From NCBI GenBank assembly GCA_015657535.1, contig JADHZB010000961.1, positions 22,047 to 86,046 of the forward strand: DNA of 64,000 nucleotides, given 5' to 3'. Position 1 is the stretch's first letter, and every line of letters starts with the position of its first letter. The position numbers and the translations under genes were made by a program. Below the pieces are notes generated by a model. It saw nothing but the letters and a program-made list of their open reading frames with translations, did not search any database and was not told where the DNA came from. Below, one piece after another: positions 1 through 18,971 of this stretch. Source of the stretch: Nephromyces sp. MM_2019. Taxonomy: Eukaryota; Apicomplexa; Aconoidasida; Nephromycida.

Positions 1-3000
1 CCCGTACTGCAATGAAGGGTACACGAAGGCATAAAGTGCTATCCCGAGGCAGCTGTGGTGTCGACCTTTAGTATTAAAGATAGGCAACTGTGAAATTCAG
101 TGCCTGCGTACGCCATGGTTGCAAAGCGCGTACAAATAAGATGATACTCAGGCGTACGTTTTTTTATTCATTAGCTGATCTAATGCGTAGCACGCATGCT
201 GAGCGAGTAGTTGATTTAGCTTTGAATATCAAACAATTTTCTGAAGGCACAGGCGAAGTGCTTATCACAAGGGCTTCTGCGTAGTGGTAATCGTTGAAAG
301 GCGTGAAGCCCACTCGACTAGTCGAATGCTGTGCTTCCAAGTACTTTGCAACTCAAGCCCTGGTATAGCGCTCTGCATAGCCACCCACAGTAAACCCCTA
401 CATTGCAAGGCACAAGAAAAAAAAATTCAGCCAATTAATAGTAAATCAAGTCGAAAACCTCAGATTATAATGTTGAACGCAAGACAGGTAAATTCGTAGT
501 CGCAACCTCTTATGAGCCCTCATGCACAGGGTATGCTGCAAGCACCAGAACCTTATTCCCCAAATTATCTCATCAATGGCATGCTTAACTAGCCTCATTG
601 ATACTCAGCTATTCCTCTCTAATGCACTGCAGAATCGCTCGGCTCCAGCGGCGTCACGAATGAAAGGGAGCAAGACCACTATATCCTCGACAATCTAACG
701 ACTTTGTGAAAAAATAAGCAGACAATTGCATCAGCGAAGCATTGAAAGCAATTTTTCTAAGAGGATGCATTTTTTAAACGATTGAAGCTTCCATAATACA
801 CCTTGAATACCACAAAATACGAAGGAAAATCTACTTTAAAGCTAGCAGGATCCATAGGTTGAACAGCTACTGCTGGTATAAGGGAGAGCCACAGTAGAAT
901 GGGAGCAGCAATGACGATATTTTCCATAAGGCCAGAGTTAATAGAGTTTGCCCCCCCGTGAACAGCACGAACCAAGGCAGACATCAATCACGAAGCAATG
1001 CAAGCACTCAAAAACTTGCAAGATGCTAATTCCAGTGGTCCAACATGTAGTATGCTTCCACTGGAATCGGAGCAGAATCATGAGAGAACAAGTAATCGCT
1101 GAGTAAAGTGCTCAATTGCTGCCCAAAAGAATTTTCACTCACTGCAGCGCCAGCAGCACCCGCAACTTCGACCTTTCTGCTGAACCATTAAGCTACTGGT
1201 GTTAACTTTGGCATGCTCAATTTGCGCATGCCGATCAAGGTATCCAGTATTTACACGGAGGTGTTCAAATATAAGGATTTTGGGTATCAGATTTATATTG
1301 TACCACAACATGGCATATCTCGCCTATCATTATTACCCAATAGGAGAATAGAGGCTGGTAAAGCTGTCTAGTCGGAGCATGAATCTAATTAAAGCTATCA
1401 AAAATACTTAAAAGTGCAGAGCTCTGTAAAAATTCCTTACAATCTTAATAAATGGCGAACACAAAGAAATCCCCCCCTTTCAACCCAAATTCTAACACGG
1501 CCGGAGTTCACAGTACATGTAAGTTGTACGACGCTTTCATATGAAATTAAGCGCCATCGACCATCTTAACACAGCGCAAGGCCATATAATTTTATCGTTT
1601 GATTTAACTTCCAGATTTTTATTTTTGAGGAGAGCAGTTTATGCTTGGCAAAATAATAATAAATCGACTAATTTAGACACAGAAACATGAGCCAAACACT
1701 TCACGCATGGCGCAGCAGATATAAAATAAGCAGCTGCCAGTGAGCTTCTGCATGTAGTAGGTGCATCATCAGTACCCTATAAGCGCATGCCTTCAAAACA
1801 TAATTAACAGGGGAGATACAATAACATAATCAGTGCTATGACACTCGATAACTTAATCCAAAACATCCAAACAGCGATATTTCGCTTTATCCAAAACCCA
1901 AATAGCGGCATTGCGCAGTTGACTTCAGTTTCTTGACCAGTAGTGGAAAACCTTTTATATCATATGCGGCCTCTTGCATTACACGTATCCACGCATAGCA
2001 GAAGCGCCGTATTGTAGTGACGCAGGATATCGAATAAAGATATTAGCAAGCGCCCCATCACATTAAATCGTCGGTAGAAACACAATGCAGAACACAGTGA
2101 TGTTACCCTCTTTCGGTATAGCGAGAGCGATTTTATATGACAAGGGCAAATTTTAAAAAGACCACTTAAAGTTTCTGTGGGATATTCGTAGGAAAAAAAG
2201 GCAGTATAAACACAGCGACTGCAATGTGTAAATCTCCTATTTACCTAACCTCCAGCATATACATAAAGATCTCATGTGCTCCACTGCCTTAAAAGAACGG
2301 CTGCATGGTGCATACTACTATATAGTCGGCACAACTATATGGATGTTCTTATACGAAATGCCTCAATACGTACAAACAAAGAGAGCTAACCCCATTATTT
2401 CACTTTATTGAAACATAATAAAGTACCAGACTAAGAGTGAGAAGGACCTTATCTCCCTTAACTGCCGAAATGGTTTTTAAAAAATCACACGGCCCCGTGT
2501 TATATCTGCAGCTTTCGCAAAAAAAATCCTCTCCACTTTAAAACCTTAATACCAGCCAAGAAAATCTGGACTATCCCAAATATCCCCATAATACGCAATT
2601 CTGCCTCCTATGAAAAAAAGAAGGCTGCCTAACAGGAGGTGCAATCTCCACCTCTACGTTGCGTCGTGCCACCTAAAATGTAGTCAAAATAAAACGCCAT
2701 TAATTTTTGAACAATCGCACCAAATGACTGCAAAATGCTAGTAATAACGCCTATGTATTTCCCAAGAAAAACAAAAGCCCCTTCTTGCAAAGCATTAAAG
2801 TGACAGGAAGGAAATCACAGGCGGCATTACGCGGACTGCACATGAGCCAAAGAAGTTCAATAAAATTAGGGTTGCGTTAAAGAGAAAAAGACAAAGTTGC
2901 TATTATATCAGGGAATATTTAGATGTGCATATCAGAGTTCAAGCATTTTTTAAACACTGAATAGTATTCACGCACACAAATTTTTCTTAAGTGCATATGT

Positions 3001-3365
3001 ATTTTACAATATCCTCGAAAAAAAATGTACCCAATTTCATAAATATCTCAGCTAACTTCAATCCATCCGCAACATGCTGCGATTATGCCAAAAACTTTAC
3101 TTAATGAAGATTTTTTTTAAAATATTTTCCTACGCCAGGCAATTTTAAATCCGATATGTGCACTGGAGAAGTACTACATGGAATAGTAATTAACATCAGC
3201 AGACACGCCAGCGAATCGCTAAGCAACTTTCTATTTACGAGATAATAGTAACACTGGATATACCATGAAGACTATACATGGAAGTCAAAAAATTCTCTGA
3301 GGACAACCAGCAGAACAAATGCACACTTGAAGTGCCCCAGTACCAATAGGGAGACTACACCTTAC
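1..3365. other. left flank, no gene firmly supported
   Basis: Mostly AT-rich DNA with frequent stops in all frames. A short plus-strand frame at about 166-283 ends in TAG and could be the terminal exon of a gene entering from the left, but nothing in it is recognisable. The C-terminal exon of the Rab gene, which would carry the prenylated cysteines, should lie here on the minus strand. I could not find it with confidence. Confidence 0.3.
757..987 (-). CDS. possible small membrane protein or exon
   Basis: An open frame of 76 codons begins with two adjacent Met codons at 987. A hydrophobic stretch of about 20 residues (around residues 24-45, core IVIAAPILLWLSLIPAVAV) could span a membrane, and a basic, aromatic tail follows. 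I do not recognise a family. There is no supporting splice partner, and the frame could have arisen by chance in AT-rich DNA. It is listed because the hydrophobic segment is well delimited. Confidence 0.22.
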   Translation of the reverse strand: MMSALVRAVHGGANSINSGLMENIVIAAPILLWLSLIPAVAVQPMDPASFKVDFPSYFVVFKVYYGSFNRLKNASS

Positions 3366-8115
<4,750 letters not shown>

Positions 8116-9640
8116 CTACAAAATAGGAAGAAAAAAAAAAATTAGAAAGTTTTCATGCTGCTGCTATGTAAAAAAATATACAAATTAGATAATTCTCAGC
8201 GAGTGATCATCACCATTAGCGCAATAGAATTGAAAAAAGAAGAATCAACTGAAAAAATCTAGTCAGCACCTCTGAAGCTAAATGTGCCTCTGGATGCTAC
8301 ATGGTTTATATCGCCGCATGCATATACCCTCCAATGTTGCTGTAGTTGTATACCCTAATCACACTTTATAATTATTCAGCTATGGAGCACGTGCCCGAGC
8401 ACAGTGTGGTTCCCCTTGACATATGACAGTAAAAATTTTGACATTGTTCTAGTAGTGTCTGGAAGAATCACAAGAAATGCACACTTCTTCTGTTCCTCTA
8501 TTCACAACAAATGAAAAGAGCAAAAAATAGCAAAAAGGTAACTGAAATAACGAGGGTCATGACCATTTTTAAAGAGTAATATAGGTTAAAAAGCATGCTG
8601 CATCTTTAAAAATGCTTCATACAGCTTTTTCAAGCCATTCATCTCTTCTTACTAGTCTTTATATCTTGGAACCGACATCTCTATAGATAGTGATAGTCTC
8701 TGCAGGAACAAAAAATTGTATGTAGCATATTAACAAGTGCCATACTTAATAGAGGTCAACACAGCGTTTCTATAGAAATACAGATAAACGTACATGCAAT
8801 AAAATCTTTAGCTTAGGCTATAGTAAAACAAGAGCCCAAAACACTAACCTTTACGGAAGATGAAGATCGAATTTCCCAATTAAGGCTGCAATCCCGTCAC
8901 AACACCTGACATACAATATCAGGGCGTAGAAACATAACCTGGTACAATGGTGTGGAATCGTGAGTAATTAAAAAGCGTCTTAAGAAGTATTTCTAGCCAC
9001 GCAAATACAAGCAAGCGTATCCCCTAGAAGCTAACAAGTAAACGAAGAGAGCCTAAACACTAAAGTATTTTTCGCCTCAATAAAATACCAACTGGAAGAG
9101 AATTTCGAGCACACGCACAAGATGAAACAGCAAAGCAAATAACAGTACCCTCACTTATCCACAACCACTTAAATATTTCATGATTTACTCAATAAAAGTA
9201 TCATCACGCCAAGAAAGCCCATTAACGCTGAACACCGCCGCTCGACAGCAGGTTTCGAAGTACGCATGATGCAACCAATCCACTCCTGGGTTTTTTCAAG
9301 ATATGATAGAAAATGAAAATCCAGTTACAAATAAATTAACACAATCAAAAGGCATTAAACACTGAAAAAATTTGCCTTTTGCCCAAACTGCTCGTGAACA
9401 TATCAAAAACTTTATAAAAATAGAGGAAAACATGGAAAAGGTAAAGCACCTATACAAAAGCACTCAGGTATGCATATGAAAAACACACCCTCCTCAACCT
9501 TTGAAGCTGTACCCTGCTTTTATAGCACCGCAAAACTGAATCAAAAAAGGCGGATATATATCTCGCCGAGGGTTACGTTCGTTCCGCACTGTACTAGAAA
9601 CAGGAAAATGCACCAAGTGCGTGGAATTGTTATTCAATGA
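8116..9640. other. upstream region of the Rab gene
   Basis: AT-rich and without a convincing coding exon. It must contain the promoter and first coding exon of the Rab gene, whose second exon begins in phase at 8115, but I could not pick the exon out. Confidence 0.4.
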
Positions 9641-12303
9641 CTCAAACTTCTTGGTGCTCACTTCTCAGTAGCAACAAGGCTAAAAAAAATAATTCGTGGA
9701 GAGGTCTTACAGGCTGCAAGGGTAGGCATGAGAAGCTTGCTTCCTCTACCACAGCATACATTCGCCAAAGTTGTACAGCCCTCCTCGGGGTACCATGCAC
9801 ATGTGTGAATACGTAGGACAATGAGGGGTCGTGGAGAGAGATAGCTGCTCTATAACTTAGCAATTTGTCGTGAATTTTTCAGGGACGCACCCTCGATGAA
9901 AATAGCATTAGCACGATGAACATATACCCTACCGTATCAACAACTATAATAAACGTGTATCTCACAAGCGGTACATACGGTAACTCGTAAGTTGTAAAGC
10001 ACGAGTTATGTCAATATTACCAGTAGCGTAAACAAATCTAGGACCCAGGGTAGTCGTACCAGCCTTCTGCGGTAAGCCGCTAATATTGAAGTTTGGCACA
10101 GTTATTGGCATCCCTCTTATAGCCTTGTCCCACACTCTCGCGTTGGTATTCGTGCTTGGTGCGCCGGGTTTGCCATGGCGCGTCTGCCGTCCCTATGCAT
10201 CAGCGCTGCAGAATGTGCTCATGAGTTTACCCATTGCTACAAGAAGCAGGTGGTCTTACGATAGTATCCTGCGCTGCAGGGTATGAATTTTTACCTCGTA
10301 GAGTACTGGATAGAAGTAATCGTCACATGCATGCACTCAGATCTTTTTTGTGCTAAGTATCTAGGATAAAAAGTAAAAAGCATCTACAAGGGCTGACCAC
10401 TGGGTGCGTCACAAGAACGCTATCTCGAAAGTGGTACCATACGTAACTATCCCCCATAATATTCACAGATAGTACGGTAAACTGGAGGTCGAGTAGAAAC
10501 ATCGTATCTACCTTGCTAGGAATCGTGCGGACTCTCAGGTTGAAATTAATAGGTGCAGCCGAGCAAAAGTGCTGAGCTTCGTCAACATTTCGGCGCTGCA
10601 TGATCGCCGAAGTACCAAGATATATATATATATATATGGCTGTCCGAATGTTCCTATAAGCGTTATCTGTAATGTGCTAAGTGTAGCGGCACAAGCATTG
10701 AACTGCCATTGGAATAAGATGGAAACGCTATAATTTTCAATCCAATAAAGCTATAAGTAGCTGAAACTGGCACTTTTATCACTATTATTAGCCGAATTTT
10801 TGTATTATGAAGATTTGCCGTAAAATTTTATTATTTGAAATATATGGAAGTACAACTAACCGAACTTTGAGAACCTATTCACATTGAAGCGCACGCAGCA
10901 TAGCCTTTGCGGTAAATTATAAAGGCTGATTAACATACCCTATATTAAAGCACATGCAATTAGCAAAAAAGAAGCACTTCGCTTCAGGGGCATTGCTATT
11001 TTAAACAGTCTATCGAAGAATTCTTACGAAAGAATTCACTTGCATACTACACTACTTCACAGCTCCCATAATCTCTCTTCTTGCATTTTATGGCGGTGTT
11101 AAGATCTTTTTACAAACGAATTCGATTCTTCATGCAGCAAAGCGAATATTCAAACTGTAAGTACAAAGAATGTGATTATTAATGCACGTATAAACACAAT
11201 ATTTTTCACGCAACAAATTTTCTATATCTATTATATTTCTTAAGTCCTCACAGCAGAGGCAGCAATAGGATACTTTCCGTCAAATTATAGCAAAGTACAC
11301 ATGCCCAGGTAGCCCTTAAGAAACCTCACGCATAGTTTAAAAGTTATCTTCAAGTCAGTGTTAACGAAATAAAATTTTTATGCTCCTTACCGTTCAAACG
11401 AAAATGTTTTGTTACTGCATAAGTTTGGCTGTAAATTAAAAAAGTCAACCAGTCTTGGTCTGGACTATGAATATGTCATTTCCGAGGTGGCTACTATCGT
11501 GTACTTAGTATAAGTTTCGACTGCCACAGTTTCTCAGTTTGTGTGCTGAATGTTTAGCTCCATGCATAAGCTTTCGACGAACTATACACCCTTATTGTGG
11601 ACAAAAGACTAGCCACGGGCTATCCATCAATGCGATTAAATATATACGTTTACCTATTCGCTTTTATGCTTGGCGAAAATTTTTTCAATGCGGAAGACTG
11701 CACTGCCCAGTCTAAATTTTACATGATAATAACGAACATCTGGCGTTTTGCGTTTTTTTCAATGATACCGTAGATTTCTAAAAAGGTTTTCTAACACATA
11801 CTTTATCTGTCTAGGTAGCAAAAAGTATAGCTCGGATTGATATCAAACTTGTAGCGCACATGGGCAAGAAACCTTTTGTGGGAAAATAGCAATTTTTTCT
11901 TAAATTTACTCTAGTAGAAATTAAGGTACTCTGTGGAACCCTAGATGTGCAACTACATTATTTCAACACGTAAGTTCAGCGCAACTCTACGCTACCTTTC
12001 TGGGGTTATGTTACGATCAAGGGCCGATGCGCTATCCTAGTTCCACTGCCATGTAGCGTAAAATCTTCACCTTGGTTATGGCAACGCTCAATTAAAGCAA
12101 GGGCTGACAAGAATGAAGACGGAAGGTTCCATCAACTCTAGCGCACCCCTGTACTCTAGCTGAGCTAGCAAAGGGATTGGCTGGCCCTGGAAACATGCGC
12201 AAGAATGTTTGGCAGCAAGCTGGTGTTCTGATTTATAAATCCGAGCCGTTGCTTGCATAGCGCCGTTCTGCATTTTTTTGAACCTGCCAATATATTTCTT
12301 CAT
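9640..12303 (-). CDS. candidate multi-exon protein of unknown function
   Basis: Several minus-strand frames here have codons of the RNY type and low-copy, protein-like composition. One runs from 12303 to about 12100 and starts Met-Lys-Lys-Tyr. Another covers 10601 to about 10370, with alternating hydrophobic residues suggesting beta strands. A third runs from 10192 (after an acceptor-like TAG) to 9962, and a fourth covers about 9863-9700. GC is higher here than in the flanks. I could not join the frames through unambiguous splice sites, and RNY codons look coding on both strands, so the plus strand is not excluded. No family is recognised. Confidence 0.28.
10619..10637. repeat. (AT)n microsatellite
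   Basis: A run of about nine AT dinucleotides just upstream (minus sense) of the candidate exon that begins at 10601. Confidence 0.8.
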
Positions 12304-13652
12304 GAATAATTACACTGAATAAGATTGGATTCTAAACGATTCAATACTGCGTTATTGTATACTAAGACGGTAATAGCTAAGACGAGGTTGTCTTAATGAA
12401 AGAAGTTAACTTCAAAGTTGTTTGAGCACAATGACTTCTGCTGCTATTTCGTTTCTTATTGGGACCGTCGTTAGAATTAGTCAATAGTACATTCCATATT
12501 TGATATCGGTTCTATATTTTGACGGCTGCAGCAGCGTAGCAAAATTTTATGGGGAGACACATATTCCCCGCAACCCGTCCTAATACTTACGCAACCTCTT
12601 AGCTTGTTATGAACCATGTGGGATTATCATATGGAAAACCTTCAATGTATGAGCTCTACTAAACCAAAACAGGATGAAGGATCTCTTGAGTTCGTAGTGC
12701 TGTAATATTCAATAATAGATGTAAACTAAAAAATTTCACCCACAACTGATTCCGAATAGGTACTTTGTTTTATAGAGTTGAAAAAGACTCCTAAACACAA
12801 ACATGCAATGACGGCACCTCCTTCTAATGATTTTATCGTATATATTCGCATATACCATATAACTAATTTGATTTTCCCATTTTGTGGCTTGTTCACAAAG
12901 ATGTAACCTTACGAGATGGCACTAAGGGCAGCCATTCTTTGTTTCTTGTGCTAAAACCGTAACCACATGTGAGAAATGGAGCTAACACAGTTTATCTTCT
13001 TCGTTGCTCTAAATAGACGGTGTTATGCTGGAATTTTTCAGCTCAAAAAAAGATAAAGATCGCATTGTCCAAAAAGTTTAATGCTTAGATGCTTACTTTT
13101 AGCTCAGCAGCTTATTTGGCGGGGTATATCAGCGGAGCTTAATAGATATAGTTTCTCGCCAATAATAGTAACTGTTTGTGACTCATTCACCAAGATTGAA
13201 GAGAGGTAGGGAAGACAATGATGAGGACTTCATACACGTAAGATTATAAGGCTTGAACACTTGCTTATGCCATTCTTCAAGAGGAGCAATTGGGCCTGCT
13301 AAAAGCGCTATGCCGCTGCAGGACGAGGTATACCACAACAGATTGGTCCAACTCTCCTATGAACTATTACAATGACGTCTGACCTAATCTACGGTACGTA
13401 AGGATACAGCAGTCTATCAGCTTGCCCAAGTATTTTTGGGACTAACCTATGAAATTTCCCAGTGCACAAGCAAACCATTAGTTCATCCTTGTTTTTTGGG
13501 CATTCCGAGGGTGCGACTATCGCTTCTGTACTGCATAATGAATGGTAATAAAAGAGTGGTTACAACAATTCCTGTAAGCTGACTAGCTGCTAAAGTATAA
13601 TTCATAAAAACACATTTTGAAATATCTGCTAGCATTATTTTGCTTTTTATAG

Positions 13653-16259
13653 CCCAGCTTAATAAATTGGTGGAAAATACGTTTTACGTTAATGATCATG
13701 ATAGCAATATATTTCTTGCCTTTAATGACAAGGAATTAAACTTCAATAACCCTCACAATCGAGGGATTCGAGTCTTGAATATGCGGAATTCCCAACGAAA
13801 TGTGCTGGCACTACAAACAACCTTTTGCCAGCTTACAAGGTATAAGAATTCCAGGAATGGCAGCTTTATACGCCTTGTCATTACAAGGCCCTAAGTTAAA
13901 CCGTGTCACTACATATTCACTTTAAAGAACACAAAACATGCAGTTACCATCTTCTAAGTTTTTAAGTAATAAATATTTGTTAAGATAAATAAATGAGAAA
14001 GAACGATTTTTTTAACTGCGATAATTTAAGTGACACTTGCAATGAAATGAAACTGAAAGTTCTGCGAAATACCTTCTATCATGGCGAAAAGCCAACACAA
14101 AATACAGCTTCTTATTTTGCGGAACTCTCAGCTAATCCTGTGAAGCAACCAGGACGGGGTATCGTTATTGTAAGTAAGAAGACCGAGGGAGAGAGTAGTG
14201 CTATCAACAAATCTGATGTCTTTGAATTTTCCAAAAGCCATGACGTAGCCGGTAAGAGGTATCTAGTGTGGTATTATTTGTGGTAAAGCTAGTAGCTTGT
14301 AACATTGAGTTCATGAAAACACTTTTATTTCGAATATATATTATTCTTCCTTGTTTTGGCTCCCACAAAAAAAGCTTACAATTCTTCCTACATTATACAG
14401 TGGAAAAAATATACCGGGCGATAGATAGTCTCGGTCAGGCGTCAGCGCAGGTTAGTGATAAAACAACCAGAATTATTTTATTTCTTGAAATCTTGGCGGT
14501 ATTTTTTCTTTAATAGGTACACTTACCACGGTTGAAAAATTATAGCAACCCTAGCTCTCTTACAGCAAAAAACAGACACATATACGCTGAAACTACTGCT
14601 GCGAAGTGCTTAGAAAAGCGGAGCGTCTGCAGACTTTTTCTTGAACTTTTTTACCACTCTGCCCTTTATGCCCTAGGCCCACCCAGAAAATTCAGCCAAT
14701 GCAGTTACACCACATAAACTTAAAGCAGATCTTCCTGGTTTTTTCAGGCTCAAGGCTTAAGGTATCCCATAACTACAGTTCAGCAAGCTGCGTGCAAGGC
14801 TCATGGATTATACGTAAGTTAGCAATATTCTTCGTAGAGGAATGTGCTTGATAGCTCTTTTTAGGTGACCTCTATCTTTACTATGAAATTTTAAACCTTT
14901 GTTTCCCAAATTTGAAACTATTCTGTGACTTATCAAAGTTTTCGTTCATAGTAGCCATCAAAAAAGGCACGCCCAAAAAATCTTCATGCCTATCTGCAGA
15001 TTCTTTATACTAACACCACGCCGGTTGGTCTCCTAAAAGTAAGTGCACCTTCTTTCATTCGGAAAACTGTTTTTCGAATAACGTAACTTTTGTCTAACAT
15101 TGAATTTGCCTTTAGAAAGCTGTATTTCTTATGTTCTCGCTATTTTTTGTCTATAATAAGCGATCTGCGAAGTTAGCAACTTAAAAAAGCTTTCAGAATC
15201 TCTCAAACTTGCTAAATGCTACTAATATGGCAGGTAGGAATAAAAGAACTTTGGCTACCTAGCGAGAATCAGTTAAAAAAAAATGCGCATCTGTGCGTCT
15301 TAGGTTAGTAGCTGCCTGATCTTTTTAAGTGCAATTTTATTACAGTAAAAAAAGAAAGAATAGCAAATTCTTGTAGAGGCAGGATGAACTATATAGCATT
15401 TTTGAGCTTTAATGAGGTTGTATTCAAAAAAATAAAATGATCAAGAATTAGTGTGCCTTATTCTATATTCATTTTTTACAGATTTTTTCATCACGAAAGA
15501 TCAGCGCATGCAGGAAAATGGAAAGGTAAGCTGCTCATAATGATGCCACTTTTAAAGAATACATTAGGCTGAACTTTAACTTTAGGCTTAGAGCGTTTCA
15601 AAGAAGTGCCTTAAGTCATTATATAAATAAAATACTTAAAAAAAAGTACACATTAATAAGCCCAAAACGAAAATTTGGGTTGTTTTTCACACTAGGGTAA
15701 AAATATAAGAATTATCTCCATATCTAGCACGCTACACCACTGAAATGCTTTTATGCGATGATGCAAAAAAGTTATATCTCTTTGAGTACGCTCAGATGCT
15801 ATTCGACGTCATGCTCGATGAGGAAGGAATTCTCCCCGGAGAGCTGGGGTTAGCTTAAATAAACCTTCAAATTTTTTTTCTATGTGGCAGCCATTGAAGC
15901 TACCTGAAATTTATACATATGCAAGTTGTAAATCAAAAAGTCTAAATTTGCTTCCTCCACGAAAATGTGCAGATATGACAGGCCCTCGCAGGCTTTGTTA
16001 TCATTCCTCAAGAAACACTATAACTTGAAGAACCATGTAAAGCAGGTATGAAAAAATTTGCGTATTAATAGTTGAAGCTAATGGATTGGATGCTACTCTC
16101 TAAAATATGGAATTCTTCCAGCTCGACCAAAGTACCTTTTCAAAGTACACTAGTAGTGCACTCATCTCTAGAAGATTTTTTCGTCGATTTTCCTCTAAGT
16201 CACTTTCGCTGATCTACACTAAACTAATTGGATTCCTGTTATTACAATTCATGGTGTAA
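13653..16259 (+). CDS. multi-exon gene of unknown function (5' end missing)
   Basis: Exons with GT-AG borders and consistent phases are 13653-13839, 14031-14251, 14401-14450, 14748-14813, 15000-15038 and 15482-15525, then 15728-15848, 15982-16045 and 16122-16259 (ending in TAA). Eight of the nine exons fall into two internally consistent chains. The junction between 15525 (phase 2) and 15728 (needs phase 1) does not fit, so one exon is missing or misplaced there. Exon 2 is the longest, at 74 residues, and hydrophilic. The later part is acidic and then strongly basic (RRFFRRFSSK) near the end. An alternative last exon starts at 16282 and ends near 16386. I recognise no domain. Further 5' exons may lie at 12.9-13.5 kb. 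Confidence 0.48.
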
Positions 16260-16386
16260 TCATACTTGTTAACTTCCGCAGTTCAACAATTTTGTGACCT
16301 TTAATGACAAAGTTTCCGCCAGATACTCTTCACGTTACTCCCAAGATGACGGTTGCAAAGCGAGGACTGGCCTTCCTTCTCGATGA

Positions 16387-17540
16387 AAGCCACGTGATGT
16401 GGGAGGATACTTTCCCGCAGCAAACAGCTTTCACTGTAATAATAAAATTCACAATTGAGGAAGCTACGGTTAGCAGGCATTGTAGCATGAAACTACGACC
16501 ATATGGTTGCCGCCGTGCTACTTTAAAAGTATTACAATATGGTATTGCACCGGTTTTTTCGTTGCCCCTGGCAGCAATTGCAGCCCTTGATATATTCAGG
16601 CACAAAGCGATGATTAGGTTGCTCCCGGTGATTTGTGTACAATTTGAGAGCATGGGTAAAGTAGCATTATACCCACCATTACCATGGGTCAGCTGACTTG
16701 AAAGTGGCCAGTTACTGTTTCACGGGGGAGCGCGTATAGCGCTGCATCAATTTCGCGCTTTCTGTTCAGGCTAGTTCAAAGCAAGCTAGTAGCCAAACTT
16801 TCGGACCTAGAGAAGCTGTTTCAGTTTTAAACACTTATTGAGTAATTCTTACCTTTGTATAATAGCTCATGCTGCATTTCTATGTGCAACCGCAGCTTTT
16901 TTTCCTATGAGGTACAGCACAAAAGTGATGCAATTGCAACCTTTAAAAGCCGATACATTGCTGGTTCATCTTTTTTAGCAAAAAATGAGTGCAGTACAAG
17001 ACCCCCGGCTGAGGTGTATGATGGCAGTAACTGAATAGAGGGTATAAGATTGGCATGGAATAAAATAAAGGTCCAGGGTCTGCGCGATGATTGAATGCTC
17101 CATATGATGAACAAAATTTCCAAAGATATTAACTTATTACTTGCCGAATTTTTTTAAAAAGGCAAGCCTTCATTATTTATGAAATAGAGGGCTGCCGTAA
17201 CTAAAAAGGGCAGAAATATCACAAGCAGCCAATGTTATGTTTTCAATTTGATAAACCTTCAATTTAACTTGAAACTTATCTGTTAAACATAACTCTAACT
17301 ACAAAATATCGGAGTAAAGAAATATGGCTTAGTTAAGCAACGAAAGGTCAATGTACTTCCAATAATGCTGCAACATGGCGCAATTCAAAAAATTAATATA
17401 GATACGGCAAAGTAGGCGCCATTATTTTTGAAGCGGTAATTTTAGAGTAATTCTAAAGAAGCCCATGGGATTCAAAGTTTTGAATTTTCAGCAAGAAAAG
17501 TGCCATTTATAATATTTTTCCGAGAAGAGCATAAAACTAC
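16387..17540. other. no gene supported
   Basis: Frames of 107 to 130 codons overlap on opposite strands at 16304-16696. They appear to be mirror readings of one region, and neither has recognisable content. The rest is AT-rich with frequent stops. Confidence 0.3.
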
Positions 17541-18900
17541 CTTGGCTGAAAGTGAGACACTGAAGAATTTGTTCTTAACACTGAGGAAACTACGGTGAAG
17601 CAATATGTTCCTAAGCATCCTTACCGATGTGACTTAGCAAGTTGGGCGATGAAAAAGACAATGGATGTGAGAGGTCGAATTGGTCAACATACGATAGCGC
17701 CGTATCTTGCATGGAATGGTGACTTGTATTAAATTTATTCGAAGGCCAGAGTCTCGTTAGCTTTTCCACCGGATAATCATATATTACTAACGAGATGAAT
17801 TAGCCCTGCGTTGTCAACATATGGGGAATCCTATACGAGTCCACCTATACGTACCTCTTTTGGATCTACCATCTATATAGCGATATCCCGGAGGTCGTGA
17901 CATGCTGTGGATAAGGCATTAGATGATTTGAACAACTAGATTATTACGATTGGGGGGAAGTAATACAAACAACACGGTGAATATCTCTGCCCGCTTTCGG
18001 GTGGTAAAGCATCCTTAAAGAATTGTATACCTGATGAAAGCAAGAAAAGTATAATTGTCAGCAAGAGATTAATGCTTTTATCTCTAATGAACCACAAGCA
18101 GCCGGAATCTGCCTAAGTTTCACCTAAACCTTCTCGGTTTATTTCATTTGACTCATCTTTTCATATTATCTCTTATAAATCCTTTGCTTAAAACTCGAAA
18201 AAATGGTGAAATCATTAATCCAATAGCATTCGCACCTTTTGCGGAACCTTCTTGTGGCGTAAAAAAAGGCTTCTCTGCCTTGCTGTGCGCGCCTGGTAGT
18301 AACTCGCAGTCCCTTATGTACCTTATGTACTTGTCTACTTAAAAGCACGTTGTTAGGCATTGCTCTTACTTTTTTTTATATCATAGCCGCTTATCTTGCA
18401 AACAATTTGGTACGTAGGGATTCCGTCATTTTGACCTAGACTGCGACAGGTAAAATTTACTACCTCATTATAAAGCATAAGATTACTTAAGAGAATCAAA
18501 TATAAAACTGGTAATAACCAGATAAAATACCTCGTTTCCGGACATGGGATCATGTGGGCTTCCCGTGATCGCCCGCTGTTTCCACAGGTGTCTACTTATA
18601 GGAAATAATTATAGATCACTACGCGACGGGGCATTGGCGGAAGGAGGGAACCAATCCACCGTTCAAGGCTTAGATGATACACTATGAAATTGGCGTAGTG
18701 CAACTTTCAATGGGGATTACCTCACAATTACATTTCAACTACTAAGCAGCCACCATGAGCTTCGTTTTTATGGGCTGTAACGCAGAGTTTATGCAAATAA
18801 TGTCCTTTTCCACGAATTGCTAAGATCTTTATCAGCAGTTACTGGCTGTTAAATATAATTGCACACTTCCTCTTCCCATGTAGCTTTTGTACAGAGCCCC
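17540..18900 (+). other. protein-like but stop-interrupted frame
   Basis: One plus-strand frame from 17556 contains runs of 58 and 50 sense codons (17556-17729 and 17965-18114), separated by TAA, TGA, TGA, TAG and TAA with no change of frame. The pieces read as ordinary hydrophilic protein, for example VKQYVPKHPYRC and YKQHGEYLCPLSGGK. This could be a pseudogene, exons joined by very short introns, or chance. No homology is recognised. Confidence 0.25.
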
Positions 18901-18971
18901 CCGTTCCAACAATAATATCAAAATTACTTTGATCGTTGCATTTGTTTTTGTTTTATTGTTTTGCATTCAAG

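Noticed and set aside
166..283. Possible guanylate cyclase-like segment (HAERVVDLAL)
   Set aside because: Only a few residues resemble the family and no catalytic motif follows.
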